Below the pieces are notes generated by a model that was given only the letters and a program-made list of their open reading frames with translations, searched no databases and had not been told where the DNA came from. This document shows positions 34,443 to 34,552 of a DNA stretch of 34,552 bases, piece by piece. The translations under genes were made by a program, and so were the position numbers. Source of the DNA: Deltaproteobacteria bacterium (GTDB lineage: Bacteria; Myxococcota_A; UBA9160; SMWR01); assembly GCA_019310965.1 (NCBI GenBank), contig JAFDDG010000042.1, positions 1-34,552 on the forward strand, given 5' to 3'. The first letter of the stretch is position 1. The number at the start of each line of letters is the position of its first letter.

Positions 34443-34552
34443 CTAGCTCTCGAAGGAGCGCTTCTCCGGACCGATGCGCGCGACGAGCGGCGCCAGCTTC
34501 TCCACGTCGAAGCCATAGAGCTCCGCCGCGTTGCCGCCGAGCATGGCATCGC
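34443..34552 (-). CDS. C-terminal end of an amidohydrolase family (amidohydrolase_2) protein, partial
   Basis: The minus-strand frame enters from the window edge and ends at TAG 34445-34443. The 35 visible residues read AMLGGNAAELYGFDVEKLAPL and end GPEKRSFES. The segment '(I/M)LGGNAA-x-LYGFD' is the well-known closing helix of amidohydrolase_2 (ACMSD-like TIM-barrel) metal-dependent hydrolases. Metal ligands and substrate region lie outside the window. Confidence 0.7.
   Translation of the reverse strand, partial: DAMLGGNAAELYGFDVEKLAPLVARIGPEKRSFES

Overview
The window is high-GC, gene-dense bacterial DNA of Gram-negative type: two lipoprotein-like signals, a periplasmic haem-containing Cti isomerase, an AsmA-like envelope protein and a PilY1-like pilus protein. 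Together with classical menaquinone genes and a probable selenoprotein this suggests a free-living 'deltaproteobacterial' lineage (Myxococcota, Desulfobacterota or Binatota-like). That placement is inference; no rRNA or other marker lies here.

Layout. 1-7270 is a mixed left arm: the tail of a beta-propeller protein, a frameshifted fatty acid hydroxylase/sterol desaturase, a secreted FG-GAP propeller protein (minus), an M48 lipoprotein protease, a large polytopic membrane protein, and a two-domain AhpD-like protein. The last is interrupted by an in-frame TGA exactly where the second cysteine of CxxC belongs, followed by a SECIS-like hairpin. I read it as one selenoprotein gene.

17666-7289 (minus) is a compact operon: merR, menG/ubiE, menF, menD, menH, menA, menC, menE, amidase. 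Most junctions are ATGA-type 4-base overlaps. It covers chorismate to menaquinone except menB (and a DHNA-CoA thioesterase), which are not in the window. A dyad inside a promoter-like sequence just upstream of merR suggests autoregulation.

17826-19943 (plus) is a MoxR ATPase plus VWA/CoxE-like pair. 19944-25433 is an accessory island: a pilY1-like gene (minus) with two tandem N-terminal modules, bracketed by two decayed IS1182-type transposase fragments in the same orientation. One of these is a 763-bp internally deleted element with good terminal inverted repeats and flanking CTAG.

25434-29292 (plus) holds recQ, an SDR and a flavin-dependent NMO-type oxidoreductase. 29384-31780 (minus) is cti. 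32041-34374 (plus) is an AsmA-like protein. The right edge holds the C-terminal end of an amidohydrolase (minus).

The best candidate for something missed by routine annotation is the AhpD-like selenoprotein at 6013-7269. The mini-IS and the modular PilY1 come next.
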